Origin: Euphorbia lathyris
Taxonomy: Eukaryota > Streptophyta > Magnoliopsida > Malpighiales > Euphorbiaceae
Reading direction: 5' to 3'
Length of the DNA stretch: 64,000 nucleotides
NCBI RefSeq assembly: GCF_963576675.1
Contig: NC_088916.1
Span: 84,833,501-84,897,500 of the forward strand
Part shown: positions 1 to 10,544 of the stretch, piece by piece
Position numbering within the stretch: position 1 is the stretch's first letter
Layout: each line of letters starts with the position of its first letter
Made by a program: the position numbers and the translations under genes
The notes under the pieces: model-generated
Database searches by the model: none
What the model was told of the DNA's origin: nothing
The model's input: the letters and a program-made list of their open reading frames with translations, nothing else

Positions 1-2955
1 GATCTAGAAGGATTCAGACATACCTTTAGAGATGGAAAATGGAGATTGTCCAAGGGTTCATTGACAGTTGCTCGAGGTGATTTGTGTTGTTCTTTGTATA
101 AAACATACTTGAATGTATGTTCTGGTGAGCTAAATGCAGTTGAAGAAAAGAACTCTCCTAATTTGTGGCATAGAAGATTGGGACATATGACAGATAAAGG
201 GTTAAAACTTTTGGCAGGTAAATCTCTTATTCCTGTTGATAAATCTGTTTCTTTTGACCCTTGTGATTATTGTTTAGCAGGAAAGCAACATAGAGCTTCC
301 TTTTCTAAGAAGTCTACAAAGAAGGAAGGAAAGTTGGAGTTGATACACTCTGACGTTTGTGGTCCTTTAGAGGTGGAGTCTCTTGGTGGTAGTAAATATT
401 TTCTCACTTTTATTGATGATGCTACTCGGAGAACTTGGGTTTACATGTTGAAGACAAAGAGTGAAGTGTTTGAAACTTTCAAGAAGTTTCACGTCATGGT
501 AGAAAGGGAGACAGAAAGAAAATTGAAGTGTCTTCGATCTGACAATGGTGGTGAGTACACTTCTAAAGAATTTGAGAATTATTGCTCACACCATGGAATT
601 AGACATGTAAAAACTGTGCCTGGCACCCCTCAACACAATGGTGTAGCAGAGAGAATGAACAGAACAATTGTGGAGAAAGTGAGATGTATGCTTAGAAGGT
701 CCAATCTTCCAAAGACATTTTGGGCTGAAGCTGTTAATACTTCAGTGTACTTGATCAATCGTTCACCATCAATTCCTCTTGGCCTTGAGATACCCGAGAG
801 AGTATGGAAGGGTAGAGATCCTACTTATTCACATTTCAGAGTCTTTGGATGCAAGGCATACATGCATGTGCCGAAAGAACAGAGATCAAAGCTTGATTCC
901 AAGACTAATCCTTGTGTATTTGTTGGCTATGGTGATGAGGAGTATGGTTTTAGACTCTATGATCCAGAGAAGAAGAAGGTAGTGAGAAGCAGAGATGTAG
1001 TATTCTTTGAGCACGAGATGGGCTCAGAACTTCTAAGTACAAGGTACAATTCTACTCCTACGTTGTCTTTTGATACTACTGATGTGTCTTCTGTTTCTAT
1101 TCCTATATCTGTTGAGCAGCCAACAAATGAGAATGTTGAAGCAACACTTGATGGTGTTGATGAGGTACAACTAAATGAAGATGGTGATGCACCAGAATTT
1201 GATAATGATGGTGGTGGTGTAGCAGAATTTGATGATGTTCCACATGATGATCAAAATGATATAGAGGATGTTCATGAGCAGGGGGAGCAGCCAGCTCCTT
1301 TGGTGGAAGAAGCACCGGTTCGAAGGTCAACTAGAGAAAGAAAACCTTCTACAAAATATCCAAGCTCAGAGTTTGTTCTTGTCACTGATGAGGGGGAGCC
1401 AGAGAACTTTGAAGAAGTGTTGTCTAGTAAAGACAAAAATCTTTGGCTTGATGCTATGAAGGAAGAGATGGATTCCTTGAAAAAGAATGAGACATATGTG
1501 CTTGTGAAGCCTCCTAAAGGTAAGAAGGTCTTGAAAAACAGATGGGTTTTCAAGAACAAGAAAGATGGTGACAAGATAGTGAAGCGCAAAGCCAGATTGG
1601 TGGTAAAGGGTTGCAATCAGAAGAAAGGCATTGATTTTGATGAGATCTTCTCTCCTGTTGTCAAGATGACATCTATAAGAACTGTTTTAGGTTTAGCTGC
1701 AAGTCTTGATTTGGAGTTGGAGCAGCTTGATGTGAAAACTGCTTTCTTACATGGTGATTTGCATGAGGAGATATATATGGAGCAACCTAAAGGGTTTGAA
1801 GAGAAGGGAAAAGAAAAGCTTGTTTGCAAGTTGAAGAAGAGTCTTTATGGGCTCAAACAGGCACCAAGGCAATGGTATCGGAAGTTTGATTCTTTCATGA
1901 CAAAGAATGGTTACAATAGAACTTCAGCAGATCCTTGTGTGTATTTTAGAAATTTCCCTGGAGGTAACTTCATTATCCTTCTTTTATATGTGGATGATAT
2001 GTTGATAGTTGGACAAGATGCAGGGATGATTTCCAACTTGAAGAAGGATTTGTCCAAGTCATTTGACATGAAAGACTTGGGTCCAGCTAAGCAGATCTTA
2101 GGCATGGAGATAGTTCGTGATAGAAAAGCTGGAAAGTTGTGGCTATCACAAGAAAAGTATATTGAACGTGTGCTTGAAAGGTTTAATATGAAGAATGCCA
2201 AGCCTATTAATACACCTTTAGCAGCTCACTTCAAGTTGAGTAATAGAGCTTGTCCTAAGTCAGATGAAGAAAAAACGAGTATGTCTTCTGTTCCTTATTC
2301 ATCTGATGTTGGTTCTTTGATGTATGCTATGGTTTGTACTAGACCAGATATCGCAGAGGCTGTTGGTTTGGTGAGTAGATACTTATCCAATCCGGGTAAG
2401 GTTCATTGGGAAGCTGTTAAGTGGATTTTCAGATATTTGCATGGTACTTCCAAATTGAGTTTGTGTTATGGAGGTGGAAAACCGATTCTTGAGGGATATA
2501 CAGATGCAGACATGGCTGGTGATCTTGATAATAGAAAGTCTACCTCAGGTTATGTGTTTACATTTTCAGGGGGAGCCATTTCATGGCAATCCAAGCTACA
2601 AAAGTGTGTAGCATTGTCTACTACTGAGGCAGAGTATATAGCAACTGTGGAAGCATGTAAAGAGATGATTTGGTTGAAGAGGTTCCTTCAAGAGTTGGGT
2701 TTGAAGCAATGTGAGTATGTGACATTCTGTGACAGTCAGAGTGCTATGGACTTGAGCAAGAATGTCATGTATCATGCTCGTACCAAGCACATTGATATCA
2801 GATATCATTGGTTGCGGAATGTGATTGAAGAGAAAGAATTGCTGTTAAAGAAAGTCCACACAGATAAAAATGCAGCAGACATGTTAACCAAGGTGGTTCC
2901 TGGAAGCAAGCTTGAGCTTTGTAATAAGCTTTCCGGGATGAGATTCAAACGTTGA
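1..2955 (+). CDS. Ty1/copia polyprotein (integrase, reverse transcriptase, RNase H), 5' truncated by window edge
   Basis: The frame is already open at base 1 and closes with TGA at 2953-2955, giving about 984 codons of a Tnt1-94-type pol. Order seen: GAG-pre-integrase HHCC finger (LWHRRLGH ... CDYCLAGKQ), integrase core with its three acidic residues in the contexts HSDVCGPL, RSDNGGEY and NGVAERMNRT, an acidic linker, reverse transcriptase beginning near WVFKNKKDG with LDVKTAFLHG and the catalytic YVDD at 1987-1998, then RNase H (GYTDADMAGD, ALSTTEAEYI). All these catalytic motifs are present and there is no stop or frameshift, so this may be a young copy. In life it would make cDNA from element RNA in cytoplasmic particles and insert it in the nucleus. 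Gag and protease lie outside the window. A host gene is very unlikely. Confidence 0.95.
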   Translation, partial: DLEGFRHTFRDGKWRLSKGSLTVARGDLCCSLYKTYLNVCSGELNAVEEKNSPNLWHRRLGHMTDKGLKLLAGKSLIPVDKSVSFDPCDYCLAGKQHRASFSKKSTKKEGKLELIHSDVCGPLEVESLGGSKYFLTFIDDATRRTWVYMLKTKSEVFETFKKFHVMVERETERKLKCLRSDNGGEYTSKEFENYCSHHGIRHVKTVPGTPQHNGVAERMNRTIVEKVRCMLRRSNLPKTFWAEAVNTSVYLINRSPSIPLGLEIPERVWKGRDPTYSHFRVFGCKAYMHVPKEQRSKLDSKTNPCVFVGYGDEEYGFRLYDPEKKKVVRSRDVVFFEHEMGSELLSTRYNSTPTLSFDTTDVSSVSIPISVEQPTNENVEATLDGVDEVQLNEDGDAPEFDNDGGGVAEFDDVPHDDQNDIEDVHEQGEQPAPLVEEAPVRRSTRERKPSTKYPSSEFVLVTDEGEPENFEEVLSSKDKNLWLDAMKEEMDSLKKNETYVLVKPPKGKKVLKNRWVFKNKKDGDKIVKRKARLVVKGCNQKKGIDFDEIFSPVVKMTSIRTVLGLAASLDLELEQLDVKTAFLHGDLHEEIYMEQPKGFEEKGKEKLVCKLKKSLYGLKQAPRQWYRKFDSFMTKNGYNRTSADPCVYFRNFPGGNFIILLLYVDDMLIVGQDAGMISNLKKDLSKSFDMKDLGPAKQILGMEIVRDRKAGKLWLSQEKYIERVLERFNMKNAKPINTPLAAHFKLSNRACPKSDEEKTSMSSVPYSSDVGSLMYAMVCTRPDIAEAVGLVSRYLSNPGKVHWEAVKWIFRYLHGTSKLSLCYGGGKPILEGYTDADMAGDLDNRKSTSGYVFTFSGGAISWQSKLQKCVALSTTEAEYIATVEACKEMIWLKRFLQELGLKQCEYVTFCDSQSAMDLSKNVMYHARTKHIDIRYHWLRNVIEEKELLLKKVHTDKNAADMLTKVVPGSKLELCNKLSGMRFKR

Positions 2956-3001
2956 AGAATTTGAGTTTTTCTTCTCTCCGTGATGGGCTGGAGGGGGAGA
3001 T

Positions 3002-3690
3002 TGTTATGGGTCCAGCCCATATTTAAAGTCCATTTATTATTAATTTTGACTTCTTTGAGAAGCTATATTAATGTGTATTTATTGGAATGAGTTGTATTCG
3101 TTTAATATAAGTGAAGGAAGAAGAAAAGACACACACAAAAGAGATTTTCGGATTTGGCCTTTCTCTCTTTAGGTCAGTTCACGTTTTTGTCGATTCCCGG
3201 AGATTGAACCGTCAGATTATCACGATTTTTGGACAGGATCTTCTAGACATATTGTTCCTTGTTCTCGCCGTTGGGATTATCGTTCGGAGGTCGGGAAGGT
3301 CTGTTCGGAGTTGGGGCAGATTGTAGATTGATTTCTTCTCTTTCTTGGTATTTGTCTACTTCTTGAAATCTCTTATTGTTTCATGATTATTGGTGGGTTA
3401 TAAACCTTTTGTAAGACTTTGTTGAGTTTGTTTTGCCCTCAATTTTATCATAATAAGAGAAGTAGGATGGACTCCTCAAACGTCCCGTGGTTTTTACTCT
3501 TCACACCGAAGAGGTTTTCCACGTATAAATCTTGTGTTGTTGATTGTGGTTTTAGATTTCCATTCTTGTGGTTATAGTTGCTATTTTGATTTGGACTTGG
3601 GTTGTGCTTTGGTTGATTGTTTGTTAGATTGATCCTTGTGGTGTTGTTATTGGTATTCCGCGTATTTGATTGTTGTTATTGGTAACCCGT
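3002..3690 (+). repeat. 3' LTR of the copia element (right edge approximate)
   Basis: A purine-rich tract (GGAGGGGGAGAT, about 2990-3001) just after the pol stop is the plausible polypurine tract. The LTR then opens with TGTTATGGGTCCAGCCC at 3002. It contains a TATA-like stretch near 3100 and the CACACCGAAGAGGTTTTCC block often seen in copia LTRs. The left LTR is outside the window, so the right edge cannot be aligned; it is placed before the F-box-like coding sequence that starts near 3696. No clear CA terminus or target duplication was found. Confidence 0.7.
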
Positions 3691-3695
3691 CTTTT

Positions 3696-4322
3696 AGGTC
3701 CTTCAGCAATATGGCTGAAGTACATATTCTCGGCACAAATACATGGAAAAACATTGGCTTTTTCACCAGTCAATGCCAATATGATCTCCCGTTTATTTGA
3801 ATGGTTTTCTTTATTGGCGTTCTTATTTGGGGCCATTATCTTTATTTACTTTTGAGGTTGAGAAGGAACATTTTGGGTCAGTTTCATTACCCACATTGAA
3901 TCAACGACATCAATATGACAATTAATGTGGGAGTATTTTGGGGAGAACTCTGTATATGTGAAGTTCTTGACTCTAGTGCTATTCATGTTTGGACAATGAA
4001 AGATAATGGTACGAAAAAGGCGTGGTCTACAGTTTTTTCCCTTAATCGCATATATTCTGACCCAATTCAACATTATGGCTCATTACAATCCACTAAGTAC
4101 TTGAATGATGGGGAATTGCTAATATTTAACTCTCGTGAAGATACTTTAGTTTACATTGAACCAAAACAAAATCGATTGAGATCTTTGAAGTTCTTCCAAT
4201 TTAAAGTTAAGGCAATTGCTTATATTCCATGCTTTGTTCCACTCAAACATGCTTTATCAGGACATTATGTGAAGGTGCTTGAGGTCAAGGTAATTATGAT
4301 AAAAAAGTTTTTGAGAAAATGA
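3696..4322 (+). pseudogene. F-box protein, C-terminal FBA-domain remnant
   Basis: Three reading-frame blocks translate to a typical plant F-box-associated (FBA) domain. Block one (about 3696-3800) contains MAEVHILGTNTWKNIGF. Block two (3803-3910) contains NGFLYWR and FEVEKEHFGSVSLP. Block three (3915-4322) contains VGVFWGELCICEVLDSS, then the IHVWTMKD and KYLNDGELL motifs, and ends at TGA. These occur in the right order for FBA proteins, which recruit targets to SCF ubiquitin ligases. Frameshifts near 3802 and 3908 and the missing N-terminal F-box make it non-functional as read. The copia 3' LTR abuts its 5' side, so that insertion may have severed the gene. The family call is firm; the orthologue is unknown. 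Confidence 0.8.
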
Positions 4323-4922
4323 AGAATTAGGTGTGAAATGAATTTGAATATTGCCTATTTTTATCTCTTTCTAACGATCTTATTGCTCTATTGACCAGAG
4401 GTGCGAAGTTGAAGTTGAAGTTGCACAAAGAGCACAATAGTTGAAGAAGAGTTTCGTCGAAATTGTGATTCGAAATTGTGATTCCAATTTTGATTCTAAT
4501 CACGGTTCTAATAAGTTTCATTGTGAAGGCCCATGTAACAATTGTTATCTCTTTCTAACAATTTTATTGCCTATTTTTATCTCTTTCTAACAATTTTATT
4601 GCTCTGTTGGCTTGAGTTTCGCTCCTAATAAGTTTTTATTCATGGTCACAATTTTGTAAAGGGACATGTAGACACAAACTTTTTTAAATAGAAATTGAGT
4701 TTCGCTCCAATTCCCTTAAAAATGGTAAAATCTTTGGCTGGGATATAACCAATTTGTTCATATATGAGAGTTAAGATATCAATCCATCATCTTTATTTAA
4801 TATTGCATTATTCTATTATTTGTTGATTGAGCTCCATTATTGTGAAAGCATAACAATTGGGTGGAAAAGTAAAAGATTTTAATGGAAAAAAAATACCCTT
4901 AAGACATTCCAATTAATATTTT
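4323..4922. other. gene-free stretch with short direct repeats
   Basis: AT-rich DNA downstream of the F-box remnant. A phrase close to TATCTCTTTCTAACAATTTT occurs three times between about 4355 and 4605, interspersed with GTTTCG(T/C)TC motifs. No coding sequence was recognised. The last three bases (TTT) are the left target duplication of the CACTA element. Confidence 0.5.
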
Positions 4923-5390
4923 CACTACAAAATAATTGACTATAAAGGACAAAAATTAGGAACATTTTAAATATATAGTCCTCAATTTTTTGCTTACAAT
5001 TTTGATTGAGGACTAATTTATTAATGGTCTGCTTTGCTTTCCAACTTACAGTTAGGGACGAAAATATATAATAATATAATATTAAAATTTATATATTCTA
5101 AACATTAAGTTTTAGGGACAAAACTAACTCTTCCAATGATTGTATCGTGCGATTCTCCTGCTTTGTTTCGTTTCTCTGCTTCATGCCTCCTTATTTTCGT
5201 TCTTCCGTCCATTTACGGCCATCACCTCCCCTCTTCAATCATCCATGTCTATTTCATGGTTCAAATCCCCTCTCTGAGCTTTCCTTTATTTATTGGTTCC
5301 TTTTTCTTTGTATAAACTGATGGCAGACCTGTCAGCAGGGGTTGTGGTTACGGCGGCTACATCATGTCGATGGCGAGGGAGGAGATCTAA

Positions 5391-5811
5391 GAACATCTCT
5401 AGTGGTGGCACCACCAAAGTGGTGCCACCTAGACATAAATCACTTCTAAGAGTAACATAGCATTAGAGTGCTTGTCATTTTAATAGTTTGTGAAGGTCAA
5501 AACAAAATTACAAATAAAAGAAAAAGGACTGAATCTGTAAATAATAAAATAAAAGCATGGTGATGAGTGCTGTAGTTTGAGGCGCCAGAAGCGCCTCATC
5601 TGGCACTAGTATACACGCGCCACATGCAATGCATCTGGCGCCTCCGTGTACTACACTCCCACCTTCCTTTCTCTCATTGGATTTTATGGGATAAATCTAC
5701 TGTTCATCACTACAGAAAGTAAGAAACTATATTTAGACACAACCTGTCTAATGGTTAGTTACAACTCTTTGGTTAAAAGTAACAAGTAAATGGCACCCAC
5801 TAGGGATGCTC
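5391..5811. mobile_element. Tourist-like (PIF/Harbinger) MITE nested in the CACTA element
   Basis: 421 bp bounded by TAA on both sides (5388-5390 and 5812-5814), the usual Harbinger target duplication. The left end reads GAACATCTCTAGTGGTGGCA and the reverse complement of the right end GAGCATCCCTAGTGGGTGCC. The interior has GC-rich inverted motifs around GGCGCCAGAAGCGCC. No coding capacity. It sits wholly inside the CACTA element and so inserted later or travelled with it. Confidence 0.8.
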
Positions 5812-7355
5812 TAACTCCGGCATATTGAGGTAATTTTTCAAAAAAAAATTCAACTATTACATGAAATCAAAGGCTTGATTTCGTTAATTGTATTACTAAT
5901 GTCTAGGATTTCAAGTTAAATTTGTTTTAATATATGTAATTTGGGGTTTTGGATAAATTTTAGGGTTTTGATAATATTAATTATAGAACACCATCTTTTA
6001 TTCAACTAAATGGAAATGAAATAAACATAAAGCTAAAGAAAGAAGCACAATATTTGGGTGGTATTGATATAGTTCCATACATGGATTATTATGCCATGGT
6101 TGTGTTGAAGATAGTTGCTATCTGTGAATATGGGGTGAGTGATTGGGCAAGGTGGGCCATTGTTGGTTCATCTTGTTTCTTGTTTGCTAACAATTGTATT
6201 TCTAGCATCTGACTAACTAGACTTGTATATATTGCCCTTCTTTTGTTTTACTAGGTTCACGATGTTGCTTCGAAGTATATCATGAAGTGCGATTGCAAGT
6301 AACACTTTCAGGAATCCCGTGGAGATTGGAACCACGATTTGGGTATTTTTCTTTCTTCTAAAAGTTCATTTAGTTTATTCCTTTTTCTTGTATGTTGAGT
6401 TACTCAGGACTATTAGTTAACCTTCTTTCATGACCAACATTTGATTAATATCCTAATGGGTGTCTGATTGTATACTGAATTAGAGGTCTCTATCCAAATT
6501 ATTTATGCATTATCTATGATTGACAATAAAACAGATAAGGATGAATACGAGTGTAGAGATTGGAAATTTCACATGCTATTTGAGTTTTTATTTCTGATAC
6601 TTTGGCTATTGTGTTAAGGTTAACTAGTTATAAGAGTTCCAATAGCAAAAACTGTTCCAATAGCAAAAACTGTACCAAACGGGAAGCTACGGAAAGTTGA
6701 ATTTCATGCCTTTATCTTCTTATTTTGCCAACTCAAAGGAGGGTTTTCAACAGCTATTCACTCTTCTCTTCCACCCAACCATTCCACCGAGGTTTTTCTA
6801 CTTTCTCTTTTCCCTCTTTCATTGCTTAAATTGTTTTCTGGTCTGAATTAAAGGTAAGTTGTTTCTGTTGTTTGAGAAAAAGATAATGATGTTCCTTCAC
6901 TTTTTTAGTAAGTAATGAGATTACTAAGTAACAGCTTTAAATGTTAGATCTGTTTCATTGAGGTGAGTAGTTTGGTTGCCATTTTGAAGGTCCGCTTTTG
7001 CATCTAATTGTAATTTAAATTGCTTCTATTCAAGCATAACTGGTTGTTTTTTAGCATTATTCTGTTAACCATAAGTTATACCTAGAATATGTAATGCAAG
7101 TAAAATCTAGTCATGGTGTAAATTCATAAATAGGATTGTAGTTTGTACATAATATAATTGTATGCTTCGATCCAGTTAGAGTATTGATGGATAAAAAAAC
7201 TTGTTTTTCACATATCTGTACCCATGAGCAAGAGTTTTGTGTCATATTGTATTTTCTATAGTTGCATTTTGCAGGCTCATTATATATGTTTGTAGGGCTG
7301 TAAATGATTGTGAAAATTGATGGTGAGTTGATGAGATTGATATACTTTGCAACAG

Positions 7356-8319
7356 GGGTATGGAATGACTGAGACATTAGGTGGGGGCAACAAGGACAAT
7401 AACATAGGAAGAAGTAAAGTAGTATGATTCCTTTGGACGCTTGGCTGAAGATATGGAAACCAAGATTGTTGATCCTTCAATGGTAGAGGCCTTGCCTCCT
7501 AGCTAGCGAGGGGAGCTCTGGTTGCAAGGACCAACCACCATGAAAGGTAACAATTGGATGCTCTTTTCACTACTTCTCTTTTCGTATTTTGATCATATAA
7601 TCACACTATGTTAGAATACATGAGGCCCTATGATATTTTTCTGCAACAAGTTATAAGATTGAAGTAGTTATTTTGTTTTAGTGAGGTTCGAATAGTGTTC
7701 GTGCAAGTTATGTAGGAGACGAGAAGGCAATTGCTGAAACCTTTAGAGACTTGGTTAAAGAATAGGGATATTTGTTATTTGATTAAAGGAACGAATAAAA
7801 TACAAGGCATAACATGTGATTTATTCACTCCAATTCTCATGGTCTTTTATAATCTTCAGACGTTAAGAAGATTGTATATGATTCCACTCTTTCGCAATGT
7901 ATTTACTTGCAGATACCTCCAGTTGAACTGGAACACTTAATTCACTCCAATCCCGAAATTGAGGATGATGCTATTGTTCTGTAAGTGTTTGGCCTTTTCA
8001 TCTGTTGCTCATGCTAAAAACACCATAATCATAAGTAATTCGGTGGCGTAATTTAGTGATTTGTTGATGCTTTTTTCTCACACTTTACATAACCTGTCTG
8101 TTCCTTTTCCAAAATTTTCATTCCATTGCATCTCTTGGATGTTATCCAAGTGAAAGAAAAAAGTATTTTGATATGCATAGAGTCTAATTTAACATTAGAA
8201 AATGTACATGGTGATATTGAACGAAAAGGTAGATATATATTAATTTGCATTATATGGTTGCAGGTACCTTAATGAAGAAGCCGGACAAATTCCATTGCAT
8301 CTCTTGGATGTTATCCATG
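7356..8319 (+). pseudogene. 4-coumarate:CoA ligase-like (acyl-activating enzyme) gene fragment captured by the CACTA element
   Basis: Exon-like blocks separated by intron-like DNA match consecutive parts of the 4CL/AMP-binding family. 7356-7546 gives GYGMTET then, in another frame, SFGRLAEDMETKIVDPS and RGELWLQGPTTMKG. About 7707-7800 gives YVGDEKAIAET then WLKNRDICYL (family WLKTGDLCYF). 7912-7971 gives PPVELEHLIHSNPEIEDDA. 8264-8319 gives LNEEAGQIP. Donor GTAAGT and acceptor TTGCAG sites join the last two blocks in frame. Intact enzymes make CoA thioesters of phenylpropanoid or fatty acids by way of an adenylate. Here there are in-frame stops, frameshifts and a lost acceptor (GCAAG where GCAGG is expected near 7706), and the N-terminal half is absent. 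After GQIP the sequence stops resembling 4CL. Confidence 0.85.
8120..8318 (+). repeat. 27-base direct repeat spanning intron and exon of the captured 4CL fragment
   Basis: The phrase starting TTCCATTGCATCTCTTGGAT and ending GTTATCCA occurs near 8121-8148 in presumed intron and again near 8288-8316 at the end of the last 4CL-like exon. Outside it the flanks differ. In the second copy it replaces the residues that should follow GQIP in 4CL, so it marks a rearrangement junction inside the element. Confidence 0.75.
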
Positions 8320-9017
8320 TAAGCCCTGTTGTATTTTAGAGTTTTTGATTTTCCTTAGTGTATCCCAATTGATGTCATCTTATTAGTCCAATTATGAACT
8401 GTGAATTGGACCATTCTATTGCTTGACCATTCTCATGCCGGCTACTTTGTAATTGACTACTGCTTCGTTTTTTCCTTCTTTAATATATGCATCTATATTG
8501 CCTTTTTACCTCTCTCTCTTTTATCTTTGTTTTATTACCATTAATATCAGGCATTGGTTTCAGAATTGATCTTAAGCTTGCATCCGATATTGTTCTCTCA
8601 AACTAAGAGTTCTATCCATGAGTCTTGTATTTGAGATTTTTAGTTGCTGTTTCTCTTGAGGGACATAGTTCTTGATAATTCTCTTGAAGTTTTGAATTTT
8701 TCACCAAAATGATAGGATGTTTATTCTCTTTTTCTAACTTTCAAGGAGGTTCTTACAATAGAAAATGTTGATCCACTTTTGTTCTTGGTGAATTATAGGA
8801 ACGTAGAGGCTGTTAATGATCACCATACGAGGTTTTGGGTCTTAGTATTTTGATAATTCAGCTATGAAATTTGTTTAAAAAATGTCCACCTTCTTTGGAG
8901 CACTAAAAATGGTGGCTATCTCTCAATTTTTCATCACTCTCATCCAACCACCTTCCTCTGGTCTACTGTACCTCGCCAAACCTTTGTCTCTGCAGCAGTG
9001 GCTGAAACAGAGGTTGA

Positions 9018-9441
9018 AAAAGCAGAGGATCCTTTGTTATTAATGATAATAATAATCTTATTTGTGATCATCAAACAATTAAAAATAGAGCACTCATTCG
9101 TAAACTGGATCCCGACCAATCTGATCATGCTTCTTCCCCTTTTGATTTCAAAGATACCCAGTTTCCTGCTTTGATCATAACAGGAAAGTTATTCAGCGAT
9201 GTAATGGAGAGGAGGGTTATTGATCAAGACATAAATTTTCAAACAATAAAGGGACCATCTACTTATGCAAGGTATCAGGTTCTGCTTGATCAAGAATCTT
9301 GACCAATTTGTATTTCAAGTGAGACTTGGACAACCCGAGATCCAGCCTCAACTGAAAATTTCACCTGGAAAATAGCAGAGACTAAGGAAGAACCTGCAAA
9401 GGATTGGAAAACGGAAGCTCAAATTTTGCAGCTGCATTACT
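9018..9441 (+). pseudogene. unidentified exon-like open frame inside the CACTA element
   Basis: One frame stays open from 9018 to 9441 apart from a single TGA at 9300-9302, about 140 codons in AT-rich DNA where such a run is unexpected. It encodes hydrophilic, protein-like text with pieces such as FPALIITGKLFSDVMERR, INFQTIKGPSTYARYQVLL and SETWTTRDPASTENFTWK. There is no ATG near the start, which fits an internal exon. I do not recognise the family. Its place between the CACTA ends, alongside the 4CL pieces, suggests a second captured host fragment. Splice sites were not fixed. Confidence 0.45.
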
Positions 9442-10544
9442 AGGCCAAGAGGGTTCATCGTAGTTTCTTCATCAGAAGAAACAGAAATGAAGGCTGAAAT
9501 GTTGACAGAATTCAACATAATTTGCCTTACATATGAGATGTGAAAGTTGGCTATGGTATTAGATATGATTGATTTATAGGTTATGAATGAGATATCAGCA
9601 AGGTTAGGAAATTATGAGCATTTTAACAACAAAGTTGTGCCAAATACGTTGGGAATACGCTTACGCTTTACATATGAACATAATTGTTATTTGGCTCGTT
9701 GCCTCTACTTCTTTAGTAGAGAAGAACTTGGGTTCCGGTTGGATTTGGGGATTTCTCCCATTTCTGCATTGCATCTGTTACTTTCTGCTGGGTTGATATC
9801 TTCATTCAATAATAGCAATTCATCCTTCTTGGTTTCCTTTCTGTGATTTGTATCTGTTTGCTTTTCATACTTGTTTCTATCAGTCTTGCATTTGTCATAG
9901 CCTTGTGATTTGACTCTCTAGCCAATTTAATGAATTAGTGGTTGATTTAATGAACATTGCTATATTCACCTAGTATGGATACATTTGAAGATTTACAAGG
10001 AGTCTAGATTGAGTTGATGGATATGATTTTACATTGTTTAATGGAGAAGAAGTTGTTATTTTTATGTTCTAGTGTTGCATTTTCACTTTTGGAGCTAATA
10101 CTTGCAGAGCTTGTTCTGTTTGCAGATAGATTATGAGTTTAATAGCGTCAGTGGCAAATTGGAAATTCATCCTTGCTCTGTGAAGGAGAAATATATGTCT
10201 AATATTTCCATGCTGTTACACTGGTCTCCATATTCAACAATTAGAGCTTCTGCAACAAGTAAAGTTATTTTTCCCCCTTCTTAGTCACCCAGGATTTATC
10301 ATCTTACATTTTCTACTCCTTCAGGTATTCATTTTATTAAATGATGAGGACTTTCATTTTATTATGCTGGTATCGTTTATCTTAGCAAGAAACTGGGAGC
10401 ACTTTAATTGAATGCAACTTATATTCTATCAAGCTCTCATGTCACTTATCTAGGAAGATATCTGATGAAAATGTTCTTAGCAGATGTGAGCTTTTGTAGT
10501 AGCTCTCTTCAATCCAAATATTCATATATCTTTTAGCTTTTTTT
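9442..10544. other. CACTA interior without recognised gene
   Basis: AT-rich DNA with short open frames only, for example about 87 codons from 9583. Nothing recognisable was seen on either strand. Confidence 0.4.

Noticed and set aside
6000..6360. Possible host exons in the left half of the CACTA element
   Set aside because: Short open runs only. No frame could be joined through splice sites and no family was recognised.
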